Of a stretch of 7,534 nt of DNA, positions 1 through 6,616 are shown piece by piece. The first letter of the stretch is position 1; every line of letters starts with the position of its first letter. Source of the DNA: SURF-13 sp038924245. GTDB lineage: Bacteria; Pseudomonadota; Gammaproteobacteria; SURF-13. The translations under genes were made by a program, and so were the position numbers. The notes under the pieces are model-generated. The model had not been told where the DNA came from. It ran no database searches and worked only from the letters and a program-made list of their open reading frames with translations. Location of the stretch: positions 1-7,534 of the forward strand of contig JBCKVB010000050.1 in assembly GCA_038924245.1 (NCBI GenBank), written 5' to 3'.

Positions 1-23
1 AGTCTCATGGTCATAACAATACG

Positions 24-52
24 AAAAGGCCAAGCATTCCGCCTAGCCTTTT
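24..52. terminator. possible bidirectional terminator hairpin
   Basis: AAAAGGC at 24-30 pairs perfectly with GCCTTTT at 46-52, around a 15-base loop that can form two more G-C pairs inside. The T-run on one strand and the A-run on the other let it work in either direction. It could end an unseen gene to the left. The stem is short and the loop long, so this is tentative. Confidence 0.35.
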
Positions 53-276
53 CCTTTAACTGAAGTATATCAGTAGCGCTTATTTTTTATTCATTTTATC
101 CTTGACGAGCCCATGCTCTTTTCCGCCTTATCATCTTTGATATGGGCCGCCGATTACACCGCACAGATGCAAACCACAGTGTAAGCAGCGTCAGGTAATG
201 AGACAATCACTTTACGCTGAAGTTGGTAAATTATCAAAACTTAATAGCCGTTTATGTTATAAGTAAAACAATAAGA

Positions 277-294
277 TATAATGTTATATTAAGG
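277..294 (+). promoter_or_regulatory. aguA promoter -10 box and ribosome binding site
   Basis: A perfect TATAAT lies at 277-282 and a Shine-Dalgarno-like AAGG at 291-294, six bases before the ATG at 301. No good -35 hexamer sits 16-18 bases upstream. If this -10 is used, the leader would be only about a dozen bases. The 8-mer ATGTTATA occurs at 254-261 and again at 281-288, flanking the -10 region, and could be an operator half-site pair, but this is unproven. Confidence 0.5.
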
Positions 295-300
295 TTAAAT

Positions 301-1350
301 ATGTCATCTAAAAATCGCCTGCCCCCCTGCTTACCCCCCGAATGGTCGCCGCAGAGCGCCATCATGCTGACCTGGCCGCACATGCACGGTGACTGGCGCG
401 AACACCTGAGCCAGGTGGAGCCGGTCTTCGTGGAAATCGCGTGCGTGGTCAGCCGATATGAACAGATCATCATCAGCGCCTGTGACACCGCGCATCTGCA
501 CCATGTGCGTGATGTGCTGCAAACTTCGGGTGCAAACATGCGGCATGTACATTTGCTTCAAGTACCGAGCAATGACACCTGGGCGCGCGATCACGGGCCG
601 ATTACCGTGCTGCGCGACGGCAGACCCTGCTTGCTGGATTTCACCTTCAACGGCTGGGGCGGGAAATTCGAGGCGGATTTGGACAATCAGATCACACCGC
701 GCCTGCATCGGCTCGGCGCATTTGGAAAAACGCCTCTGCAAACCATCCCCTTCGTGCTGGAAGGCGGCAGCATCGAGGCGGACGGCGCGGGCGCGTTGCT
801 CACCACTTCGCGCTGCCTGCTCTCGCAAACACGCAATCCCGGCCTCTCGCGCCAGACGGTCGAGGCACGCCTGAAGGAATGGTTCGGTGTAGAGCGCGTG
901 CTGTGGCTGGAGCACGGCTATCTTGCGGGCGATGACACCGACAGCCACATTGATACACTGGCGCGCTTTTGCAATACGGACACGATCTGTTATGTCGCCT
1001 GTGACAATCCCCAGGATGGGCATTACGCCGAACTCAAGCTCATGGAGCAGGAACTGAAACAACTGCGCACGGGCGATGGAGAACCTTATCGTCTTGTGCC
1101 CCTGCCCTGGCCGCAGGCAAAGTACGCTGATGACGGCCGCCGTCTGCCCGCGACTTACGCCAACTTTTTAATCATCAACGGCGCGGTGCTGGCCCCGACT
1201 TACGACGATGCCAGCGATGGCTTGGCGCTGGAGCGCATCCGGCAGTGCTTTCCTGAACGCGAGGTCATCGGCATCCCCTGCTCAGCCCTGATCCGGCAAT
1301 ACGGCAGCCTGCACTGTGTCAGCATGCAGTTGCCCGCGGGCGTACTGTAG
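301..1350 (+). CDS. aguA: agmatine deiminase (agmatine iminohydrolase)
   Basis: It hydrolyses agmatine to N-carbamoylputrescine and ammonia in the cytoplasm, the first step of the arginine-decarboxylase route to putrescine. The 349-residue protein shows the guanidino-group-modifying enzyme (PPAD-type) fold signatures: NDTWARDHGP at 91-100, the FNGWGGKF substrate-site stretch at 116-123, LEGGS at 153-157, HID at 216-218 and the catalytic cysteine C339 in GSLHCV near the C-terminus. The length is usual for the family. I chose the ATG at 301 because it has an AAGG six bases upstream, a TATAAT before that, and homologous-looking protein begins there; a longer frame from 223 adds 26 atypical residues. 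The aguB gene follows after 9 bases and supports agmatine as the substrate over a peptidyl-arginine role, which some relatives have. Confidence 0.9.
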   Translation: MSSKNRLPPCLPPEWSPQSAIMLTWPHMHGDWREHLSQVEPVFVEIACVVSRYEQIIISACDTAHLHHVRDVLQTSGANMRHVHLLQVPSNDTWARDHGPITVLRDGRPCLLDFTFNGWGGKFEADLDNQITPRLHRLGAFGKTPLQTIPFVLEGGSIEADGAGALLTTSRCLLSQTRNPGLSRQTVEARLKEWFGVERVLWLEHGYLAGDDTDSHIDTLARFCNTDTICYVACDNPQDGHYAELKLMEQELKQLRTGDGEPYRLVPLPWPQAKYADDGRRLPATYANFLIINGAVLAPTYDDASDGLALERIRQCFPEREVIGIPCSALIRQYGSLHCVSMQLPAGVL

Positions 1351-1359
1351 AATAGTGCG

Positions 1360-2244
1360 ATGACTGTCTTGAAAACCGCCTTGGTGCAGCACGCGTGCGG
1401 CGCGGAGCGCGCGCAGAACCTTGCCGCGAGCGTGCGCGGCATCCGCGCAGCCGCCGCTCAAGGCGCGCGCCTCGTCGTGCTGCAAGAGTTGCACGCCAGT
1501 TTGTATTTTTGCCAGAGCGAAGATGCGCGCAATTTTGATCTGGCCGAACCCATCCCCGGCCCGGCCACGGAACAACTGGCCGCGCTCGCGCGTGAACTGC
1601 ACGTCGTCATCGTCGCCTCGTTGTTCGAGCGCCGCGCGGCGGGCGTGTATCACAATACCGCCGTGGTGCTGGACAGCGACGGACGCCTGGCGGGCAAATA
1701 CCGCAAGATGCACATCCCCGATGACCCCGGCTATCACGAGAAATTTTACTTCACGCCCGGCGATCTCGGCTTCACGCCCATCGCCACTTCTGTGGGAAAA
1801 TTGGGCGTACTGGTGTGCTGGGATCAGTGGTACCCGGAAGCGGCGCGTCTCATGGCGCTGCACGGCGCGGACCTGTTGATCTACCCCACCACCATCGGCT
1901 GGGATCGCAATGACAGCGCGGATGAACAGCAGCGCCAGCGCGACGCCTGGCTCACCAGCCAGCGCGCGCATGCCATCGCCAACGGCCTGCCGCTCGTCGC
2001 CTGCAACCGCACCGGCTGGGAAGCGCACCCGGAGCATCCCGCGCAAGGCATACAATTCTGGGGGTCGAGCTTTGTGTGCGGACCGCAAGGCGAACTGCTG
2101 GCGCAGGCGCCCACCGATAGTCCCGCGCTCATTGTCACCGACATAGACCTGAAGCGTTCGGAACAAGTGCGCCGCATCTGGCCCTATCTGCGCGATCGGC
2201 GCATAGACGCCTACGGCGATATCCTGAAACGTTACGCAGATTAG
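1360..2244 (+). CDS. aguB: N-carbamoylputrescine amidase
   Basis: This nitrilase-superfamily (CN hydrolase) enzyme cleaves N-carbamoylputrescine to putrescine, carbon dioxide and ammonia, completing the pathway begun by AguA. The catalytic triad is visible: E43 in LQELHAS, K116 in YRKMHIPDD, and nucleophile C153 in LVCWDQWYPEAAR. GYHEKFYFTPGD at 124-135 is typical of the carbamoylputrescine amidase branch rather than of general nitrilases. The length of 294 residues is normal and the frame is intact. The ATG lies 9 bases after the aguA stop with no strong Shine-Dalgarno sequence, so translation may depend on coupling to aguA. The stop is 3 bases before the GTG of the next gene, making a three-gene transcription unit likely. 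Confidence 0.92.
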   Translation: MTVLKTALVQHACGAERAQNLAASVRGIRAAAAQGARLVVLQELHASLYFCQSEDARNFDLAEPIPGPATEQLAALARELHVVIVASLFERRAAGVYHNTAVVLDSDGRLAGKYRKMHIPDDPGYHEKFYFTPGDLGFTPIATSVGKLGVLVCWDQWYPEAARLMALHGADLLIYPTTIGWDRNDSADEQQRQRDAWLTSQRAHAIANGLPLVACNRTGWEAHPEHPAQGIQFWGSSFVCGPQGELLAQAPTDSPALIVTDIDLKRSEQVRRIWPYLRDRRIDAYGDILKRYAD

Positions 2245-2247
2245 CCC

Positions 2248-3564
2248 GTGACGCCGCGCCCGTACTCGCGCGCTGCGGAATTATTAGCCGCGGTGCTGAG
2301 CAGCCCCCAGCCCGCCGACCGCGAGATCGAGCGTTACTTTCGCAGTCATCGTGAGATGGGAGCAAAGGATCGCGCCTTCGCCGCCGAAGCGGTGTATGCC
2401 TGTCTGCGTCACAAGCGCCTGCTGAAACATCAAATTGATACAGCCACGCCGCAGAACCTGCTCGCGGCCCATCTGGTCACGCAGCAAGGCTGGAGCGCGC
2501 GCGCGTTGCAGGAAGCGGGTTACAGAGGCGATGCCCCCGCGTTGGTCGCGCGCATCCGCCAAACCGATCTTCGCCAACTGCCGCCCGCCGTGCGCGTGTC
2601 GCTGCCGGATTGGATTTACACCTCTTTATCGGCGCAGTTGGGTGAGAGCGAAGCACTGGCCCTGGCCGAGGCGCTCAACCAACCCGCGCCGGTGGACGTG
2701 CGCGTCAACACCCTCAAGGCCAAGCGCGATGAAGCCGCCGCTACGCTGGCCACGGAAGGCCACCCCTGCGAACCGACCCCTTACTCACCTTTCGGCTTGC
2801 GTCTGAACGAGCGAGCGCCGCTGTTCAAGACGCGCGCCTTTCAGGAAGGCCTGATAGAAATACAGGACGAAGGCAGTCAACTGCTGGCCCTGCTGATGGA
2901 ACCCAAACGTCAGGAGATGGTGGCGGATTTTTGCGCGGGCGGCGGCGGCAAGACGCTGGCCCTGGGCGCACTCATGGCCAATACCGGCACTTTATACGCC
3001 TTCGATGTGTTGGAAAAACGCCTGGCCAAAATGAAACCCAGGCTGGCGCGCGCCGGTCTCGACACGGTGCGGCGCGTGGTCATTGAACACGAGCGCGACA
3101 ATCGCGTGCAACGCCTGCGCGGCAAGATGGATCGCGTGCTGGTGGACGCGCCCTGCACCGGCCTCGGCACACTGCGCCGCAATCCAGATATTAAATGGCG
3201 CACGCCTGATCTGAACGTCATCACCGCACTGCAACGGCGCATCCTGGAAGCCGCCGCCACGCTGGTCAAGCCGGGCGGACGGCTGGTATACGCCACGTGC
3301 AGCCCGTTGCGCGAAGAGAACGACGCCGTCATCGAGTGGTTTCTGGCCGCGCACCCGGAGTTCCGCGTGATTCCGGCGGCCGGAATTCTCGCGCGCAAAC
3401 ACATCCCGCTCACCCTGCCCGCGCATGACCAGGCCCTGCGCCTTTACACCCACCGCCACCACACCGACACCTTTTACGCCATCGCTCTGGAACGTTTGGC
3501 AGGATTGCCAAACGGCACCGCCGAAGGCGGCCCGCAGGGCGAGGAACAGGGATGTTCCTCGTGA
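2248..3564 (+). CDS. RsmB/NOP-family RNA cytosine-C5 methyltransferase
   Basis: This is an S-adenosylmethionine-dependent enzyme that should methylate C5 of a cytosine in RNA, probably 16S rRNA as RsmB does. The N-terminal 110 residues look like a short NusB-like RNA-binding domain. The catalytic domain follows: SAM-binding motif DFCAGGGGKT at 227-236, the acidic AFDV at 251-254, motif IV DAPCTGLGTLRRNPD at 300-314 with C303, and motif VI ATCSPLREEND with catalytic C351. The family C-terminal signature is present as TDTFYAIALER at 406-416. The length (438) resembles E. coli RsmB (429). The start is GTG, 3 bases after the aguB stop. The last ~20 residues (GLPNGTAEGG and on) are low in character and are encoded by a row of hairpins, so they look like a repeat-derived extension. 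Which cytosine it modifies cannot be read from sequence. Confidence 0.88.
   Translation: MTPRPYSRAAELLAAVLSSPQPADREIERYFRSHREMGAKDRAFAAEAVYACLRHKRLLKHQIDTATPQNLLAAHLVTQQGWSARALQEAGYRGDAPALVARIRQTDLRQLPPAVRVSLPDWIYTSLSAQLGESEALALAEALNQPAPVDVRVNTLKAKRDEAAATLATEGHPCEPTPYSPFGLRLNERAPLFKTRAFQEGLIEIQDEGSQLLALLMEPKRQEMVADFCAGGGGKTLALGALMANTGTLYAFDVLEKRLAKMKPRLARAGLDTVRRVVIEHERDNRVQRLRGKMDRVLVDAPCTGLGTLRRNPDIKWRTPDLNVITALQRRILEAAATLVKPGGRLVYATCSPLREENDAVIEWFLAAHPEFRVIPAAGILARKHIPLTLPAHDQALRLYTHRHHTDTFYAIALERLAGLPNGTAEGGPQGEEQGCSS
3493..3561 (+). repeat. array of four perfect hairpins at the 3' end of the methyltransferase gene
   Basis: Four stems follow each other almost without gaps. Stem 1 is CGTTTGGCA / TGCCAAACG at 3493-3501 and 3506-3514, loop GGAT. 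Stem 2 is CCGCC / GGCGG at 3518-3522 and 3526-3530, loop GAA. Stem 3 is GCCC / GGGC at 3530-3533 and 3537-3540. Stem 4 is CGAGGAACA / TGTTCCTCG at 3540-3548 and 3553-3561, loop GGGA. A further palindrome, CAGCGC-C-GCGCTG, is at 3570-3582. Stems 1 and 4 share a CA-GG(G)A-TG apex. No T-run follows, so this is not a classical intrinsic terminator. It may protect or end the mRNA, or be a palindromic element inserted in the reading frame. Confidence 0.75.
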
Positions 3565-3587
3565 ACGTGCAGCGCCGCGCTGATTTA

Positions 3588-3596
3588 TGCGATAAT
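3588..3596 (+). promoter_or_regulatory. possible extended -10 promoter of the DAHP synthase gene
   Basis: TGCGATAAT at 3588-3596 matches an extended -10 (TGn followed by a TATAAT-like box). No recognisable -35 lies at the usual distance, as is normal for extended -10 promoters. The start codon is 30 bases further on. There is no clear Shine-Dalgarno sequence before the ATG at 3627. Confidence 0.35.
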
Positions 3597-3626
3597 ATTT
3601 AGCTCAAATAACAAGTTGACTCGACA

Positions 3627-4757
3627 ATGATACTGATACTCAAACCCGACACCGACAAGAACAACGCCGAATACCGGCAGCTTATGAATCATCTGAGCAA
3701 CCTTCCCGAGATTCAGGTCCGTGTACATGATGAGGTGGGCGCACAGCGCACCCTCACCGAGATCTATCTCATCGGCGACACGTTGTCGCTTGGCCTCGAC
3801 GACATGAATAGCCTGCCTTGCGTGGAACGCGCGGTGCGCGTGACCGAGGAATACCGCATCCTGGGCCGGCACAAAGACGACAACCGCCCTACCTATTTCG
3901 ACTACAACGGCGTGCGTTTCAGCCAGGACACCCTCAACGTGTTTGCGGGCCTGTGCGCGGTGGATACGCGCGAACATGTCGAGATGATGGTGAAGGCGCT
4001 GCGCGACAACGGCCAGGTGTGCACGCGCATGGGCGCCTACAAGCCGCGCACCAACCCCTATTCATTCCAGGGACACGGCAAGACCTGCCTGCCCTATGTA
4101 TTTGAGCTGGCCGGGAAATACGGCATCAAGGTCATCGCCATGGAGATCACCCACGAGTCACACGTGGACGAGATCCGCGCGGCCCTGAAACAAACCGGCA
4201 ATTCCACCGGCGTCATGCTGCAAATCGGCACGCGCAACACACAGAACTTTGAACTGCTGAAAATCGTCGGCCGCCAGCGCGAATTTCCGGTACTACTCAA
4301 ACGCGGCTTCGGCATCACGCTGGAAGAATCGCTCAACGCCGCCGAATATCTGGCCAGCGAAGGCAACCGCAATGTGGTGTTCGGACTGCGTGGTATGAAG
4401 ACCAATACCGCTGACCCGCACCGCAACTTCGTGGACTTCGCGCACGTGCCGGTGGTCAAACGCCTCACGCGCATGCCGGTGTGCATAGACCCATCGCACT
4501 CAGTCGGTTCGCGCGACCGCGCCCCGGACGGCATACTCGATGTAATGCACGTCACCGCGCAAGGGGTGATCGCCGGAGCCAATATGATTTTAGTAGATTT
4601 TCATCCCGCGCCGCACAAGGCCATGGTGGACGGCCCGCAGGCGCTCACGCTGGAAGAACTGCCCTACTTCCTGGAAGACGTGCGCATCGCGCGCGCAGCC
4701 TACGAAAAACGCCGATCCCTGGCGCAAAACGCCATCTCAAAAAAAACCGCAGCTTGA
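3627..4757 (+). CDS. 3-deoxy-7-phosphoheptulonate (DAHP) synthase, class I, divergent type
   Basis: It should condense phosphoenolpyruvate with erythrose 4-phosphate to DAHP, the first step of aromatic amino acid synthesis. The N-terminal ~80 residues (MILILKPDTD onward) resemble the ferredoxin-like regulatory domain of Thermotoga-type enzymes, suggesting feedback control by aromatic amino acids. The barrel shows C110 (metal ligand) in FAGLCAVD, RMGAYKPRTNPYSFQG at 134-149, LLKRGFG at 223-229, LRG at 254-256, DPSHS at 288-292 with H291, and DFHP at 324-327 with VDG at 334-336. Compared with the Thermotoga enzyme as I remember it, GPC is GLC, CERG is GLRG (closer to E. coli AroG LRGG), and a metal-ligand glutamate is D324. 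A different aldol acceptor cannot be excluded. The gene is convergent with the phosphoribosyltransferase operon, and its last 21 codons recur in diverged form at 6617. Confidence 0.85.
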   Translation: MILILKPDTDKNNAEYRQLMNHLSNLPEIQVRVHDEVGAQRTLTEIYLIGDTLSLGLDDMNSLPCVERAVRVTEEYRILGRHKDDNRPTYFDYNGVRFSQDTLNVFAGLCAVDTREHVEMMVKALRDNGQVCTRMGAYKPRTNPYSFQGHGKTCLPYVFELAGKYGIKVIAMEITHESHVDEIRAALKQTGNSTGVMLQIGTRNTQNFELLKIVGRQREFPVLLKRGFGITLEESLNAAEYLASEGNRNVVFGLRGMKTNTADPHRNFVDFAHVPVVKRLTRMPVCIDPSHSVGSRDRAPDGILDVMHVTAQGVIAGANMILVDFHPAPHKAMVDGPQALTLEELPYFLEDVRIARAAYEKRRSLAQNAISKKTAA

Positions 4758-4829
4758 TGTTATTCAGACCCAAGCAGGGTGCAGTCACATTCGGCGCAAT
4801 GCCCCTCGGTTATTGCGCCCTACCGCGCT
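4692..4829 (+). repeat. direct repeat A: 3' end of DAHP synthase gene plus downstream palindromes
   Basis: This stretch, covering the last 21 codons, the stop codon and 72 bases beyond, recurs in the same orientation at 6617-6797. The coding parts (4692-4757 and 6617-6682) align without gaps with 12 mismatches in 66 by my hand count. Downstream of the stop the copies share a small stem (ACCC/GGGT at 4768-4771 and 4777-4780; GGCCC/GGGCC in the other copy) and a 36-base palindromic unit with one mismatch. The other copy has about 43 extra bases, mainly a second palindromic unit. Confidence 0.9.
4788..4823 (-). repeat. dispersed palindromic (REP-like) unit
   Basis: GGCGCAAT at 4793-4800 pairs with ATTGCGCC at 4812-4819 around an imperfect inner part. 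Read on the minus strand it begins GTAGGGCGCAATAACCGA, a style of interspersed palindrome common between proteobacterial genes. It is the nearest candidate for an end-of-transcript structure for the DAHP synthase gene, but there is no T-run. Two related units lie at 6707-6744 and 6756-6791. Confidence 0.7.
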
Positions 4830-4843
4830 AGCAAATTACAGGC

Positions 4844-4867
4844 AATAAATAAATCTGTCCCCTTTTT
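4844..4867 (-). repeat. short repeat terminus of the GGGGACAGATTTATTT type
   Basis: On the minus strand this reads AAAAAGGGGACAGATTTATT. I recognise it from memory as a phrase that recurs in many proteobacterial genomes beside REP-associated tyrosine transposase (RAYT) or MITE-like sequences. It starts 15 bases after direct repeat A ends. CTGTCC also repeats at 4855-4860 and 4868-4873. No transposase gene is attached. Confidence 0.4.
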
Positions 4868-4912
4868 CTGTCCGATTTTTCAGAGTTTCCACAAATATTC
4901 CGGTGTGACAGA

Positions 4913-5551
4913 TCAGCGATTTTGCTTGCTCTCGCGCAAGATGGCGATCACCTCCTCGTCCTCCACCTGGGGGAAATCGCGATAAAACTGCCCCACCGCC
5001 TGGAAATACTCCGGCGTATGCAGGCAGATCACTTCATCGGCATAAGCCTCAACCTTGCGCAAGGTATCGGGAGGCGCCACCGGCACGGCGGCGATTAACT
5101 TCTCCGGTTTTTTGGCGCGCAGCGCGTGCAGGGCTGAAATCATCGTGGCGCCCGTGGCCAGGCCGTCGTCCACCACGATCACAATGCGGCCTTGCGGGTC
5201 CACGGGGGGATGCACCGGGGTATATTGGGCGCGGCGTTTGCGCATGGTTGCGAGCTGCGCCTGCTTCTCGCGTTCGATATATTCACGGCTGGCGCCCACG
5301 CTCGCGGCATGGTCCGCGATATAAGTCCAGCCGCTCTCATCCACCGAGCCGATGGCGAATTCGGGGCTGCCCGGGGCGCTGATCTTCCTCACCAGCACCA
5401 CGTCCATCTCGCCGTCCAGCTCAGCGGCGATCAGTTTCGCCATGGGCGCCGCGCCGCGCGGTATGGCGAGAATCAGGGGATGCTTGCCCCGGTAATGAGC
5501 GAGACTTTCCGCAAGCAGCCGCGCGGCCTCGGCCCGGTTTTCGAATATCAT
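4913..5551 (-). CDS. phosphoribosyltransferase family protein
   Basis: A type I phosphoribosyltransferase of 212 residues. It should join the ribose 5-phosphate of PRPP to a base or split such a nucleotide with pyrophosphate; the base is not readable from the sequence. The PRPP-binding signature IVIVVDDGLATGATM is at 123-137, with the two acidic residues D128 and D129. The N-terminal part has AIPRGAAPMA (29-38) and VRKISAPGSPEFAIGSV (54-70), typical of a widespread uncharacterised subgroup. I chose the ATG at 5551 because GGAGG lies exactly six bases upstream (5562-5558); an upstream ATG at 5581 would place the Shine-Dalgarno sequence inside the gene. The ATG overlaps the stop of the PRPP synthase gene as ATGA (5548-5551), so the two are translationally coupled and probably share substrate flow. 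Confidence 0.85.
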   Translation of the reverse strand: MIFENRAEAARLLAESLAHYRGKHPLILAIPRGAAPMAKLIAAELDGEMDVVLVRKISAPGSPEFAIGSVDESGWTYIADHAASVGASREYIEREKQAQLATMRKRRAQYTPVHPPVDPQGRIVIVVDDGLATGATMISALHALRAKKPEKLIAAVPVAPPDTLRKVEAYADEVICLHTPEYFQAVGQFYRDFPQVEDEEVIAILRESKQNR

Positions 5552-6444
5552 GTTATTCCTCCGGTTAGACTGACAGGGCAATCAATCGTTATGGCGTGCG
5601 CAAGCTGCCGGGCGATGCTGATCACGCGCACCGCGCGCGGGACTTGAGTGTCAAGTGTGTCGCTTACCAGAATTTTATCAATCGGGGCCTTGGCCATAAT
5701 GCCGCGACTCGGCGCGGAGAAGATCGCGTGCGTCGCGGCCACCGTAATGGATTTGGCGCCCTGTTGTTTCAGTAACGCCGCGGCGGAGGCGATGGTGCGT
5801 CCGGTGTCTATCATGTCGTCCACCATCAGCACCCTTTTCCCCGCCACCGGATAGCGCGCTCCTCCGCGTGCGACGATATTGTGCTTGGGACGGCGCTTGG
5901 GGATGGTGATGACAGGCAGACCCTGCGCCACGCTCTCCGCGCGCCGCCGCGCGCCCTCATCGGGCGCGACGACGATATCCACTTTTTGCGCGATACTGCG
6001 CCGCACCATGTCCGGCAGGCACAGTAGCTCGATGTGGGGAGACAGCATGGCGCGCAGCGCCGCGCTGTGCAGGTCCACGAACACCCTGCGCCGCGCGGGA
6101 ATGCGGTTGATGATTTCGGCGATCATGCGCGCCAGCACCGCCTCGCCTTGTTCGGATTGTCTGTCCTGACGGCTGTAACCGAGATAGGGAATGCACAGCG
6201 TGGCGATGGCAATACCGCTGTCTTGCAGGGCTTGTGCCAGCGCCAGCAATTCAAACAGCGAGTAAGGCGCCTCGGTGATATTGCCCAGCAATATGGCCGA
6301 GGCGGGCTTTTTTAAAAATTTGAGCCGGAAATAATACTCACCGTCCGCGAATTGCTTGACTTCATAGTTCAACAAGCGGACGCCCTTATAGCGCGCGACC
6401 TTTCGCGCCAGGCGCAGGCAATTTTTTGTCGCCAGTATCACCAC
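5548..6444 (-). CDS. ribose-phosphate pyrophosphokinase (PRPP synthase) family protein
   Basis: It should transfer pyrophosphate from ATP to ribose 5-phosphate to make PRPP. At 298 residues it is shorter than classical bacterial Prs (about 315) and resembles archaeal-type or accessory forms. Motifs in order: FADGEYYFR at 32-40, GYSRQDR at 89-95 (ATP loop), DLHS at 124-127 (metal histidine), APDEGA at 160-165, KRR at 183-185 (catalytic flexible loop) and the PRPP loop VDDMIDTGRT at 208-217. No key motif is missing, so activity is likely. The start is GTG at 6444 or the adjacent in-frame GTG at 6441; AAGGGG at 6454-6449 spaces better to 6441. As a probable second PRPP synthase coupled to a phosphoribosyltransferase, it may serve a dedicated salvage or catabolic route. 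In some relatives, from memory, such pairs adjoin an AMP/thymidine phosphorylase gene; none is visible here. Confidence 0.87.
   Translation of the reverse strand: MVILATKNCLRLARKVARYKGVRLLNYEVKQFADGEYYFRLKFLKKPASAILLGNITEAPYSLFELLALAQALQDSGIAIATLCIPYLGYSRQDRQSEQGEAVLARMIAEIINRIPARRRVFVDLHSAALRAMLSPHIELLCLPDMVRRSIAQKVDIVVAPDEGARRRAESVAQGLPVITIPKRRPKHNIVARGGARYPVAGKRVLMVDDMIDTGRTIASAAALLKQQGAKSITVAATHAIFSAPSRGIMAKAPIDKILVSDTLDTQVPRAVRVISIARQLAHAITIDCPVSLTGGIT
5558..5562 (-). promoter_or_regulatory. strong Shine-Dalgarno sequence deciding the phosphoribosyltransferase start
   Basis: GGAGG on the minus strand lies six bases before the ATG at 5551. It sits inside the last codons of the PRPP synthase gene, so ribosomes finishing that gene are delivered directly onto the next start. 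Confidence 0.85.
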
Positions 6445-6480
6445 CCTACCCCTTGATACACAAAATCAATGAGTAAGTGC

Positions 6481-6610
6481 AAAGGGGTCAAGTTCATTGT
6501 ATGACTACCCTACCTCGTCTCACCTGCTCTAATCTAATTGCTTCGCCAGGGGCATGCGGGGAAGGGCAGGATAACACGGTTCATAGTCATACAATGAACT
6601 TGACCCCTTT
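6481..6610. mobile_element. MITE-like element with 27-base perfect inverted ends
   Basis: The arm at 6481-6507 (AAAGGGGTCAAGTTCATTGT and 7 more bases) is the exact reverse complement of 6584-6610. The 76-base interior codes for nothing I recognise. A perfect 27-base inverted repeat of this span cannot be chance and indicates a small non-autonomous transposable element or a very large cruciform. I found no clear target-site duplication. Each arm carries TTGACC reading outward, which could serve as a -35 hexamer for the PRPP synthase operon on the left, though no good -10 box follows. The right arm ends six bases before the duplicated DAHP synthase fragment begins. Confidence 0.8.
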
Positions 6611-6616
6611 TTTCCA

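Larger units (their letters stand above)
1..300. other. intergenic region upstream of aguA
   Basis: I see no convincing gene here. The stretch is clearly more AT-rich than the coding DNA that follows. It holds a possible bidirectional terminator hairpin near its left end and the aguA promoter near its right end, both listed separately. An open frame upstream of the aguA start (from 223) has AT-driven codons unlike the rest of the protein and is best read as untranslated. A weak inverted repeat, GCCCAT at 109-114 and ATGGGC at 142-147, has no assigned role. Confidence 0.6.

Noticed and set aside
109..147. GCCCAT / ATGGGC inverted repeat as an operator or terminator
   Set aside because: A six-base match separated by 27 bases is within chance for this length.
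223..300. Longer start for the agmatine deiminase
   Set aside because: The extra 26 residues come from AT-rich promoter DNA, overlap the TATAAT box, and lack a ribosome binding site, while the ATG at 301 has one.
331..1062. Long open frame on the minus strand inside aguA
   Set aside because: It is a shadow of GC-rich coding DNA; the plus frame carries all the catalytic motifs.
1282..2166. Long minus-strand open frame opposite aguB
   Set aside because: It has no recognisable motifs, and the plus frame has the full nitrilase triad.
5552..5581. Upstream ATG for the phosphoribosyltransferase
   Set aside because: It would place the strong GGAGG inside the coding region and add ten residues that overlap the PRPP synthase gene in another frame.
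6441..6480. Full promoter for the PRPP synthase operon using TTGACC of the MITE arm as -35
   Set aside because: No acceptable -10 hexamer lies 16-18 bases downstream on the minus strand, so I did not list it as a promoter.
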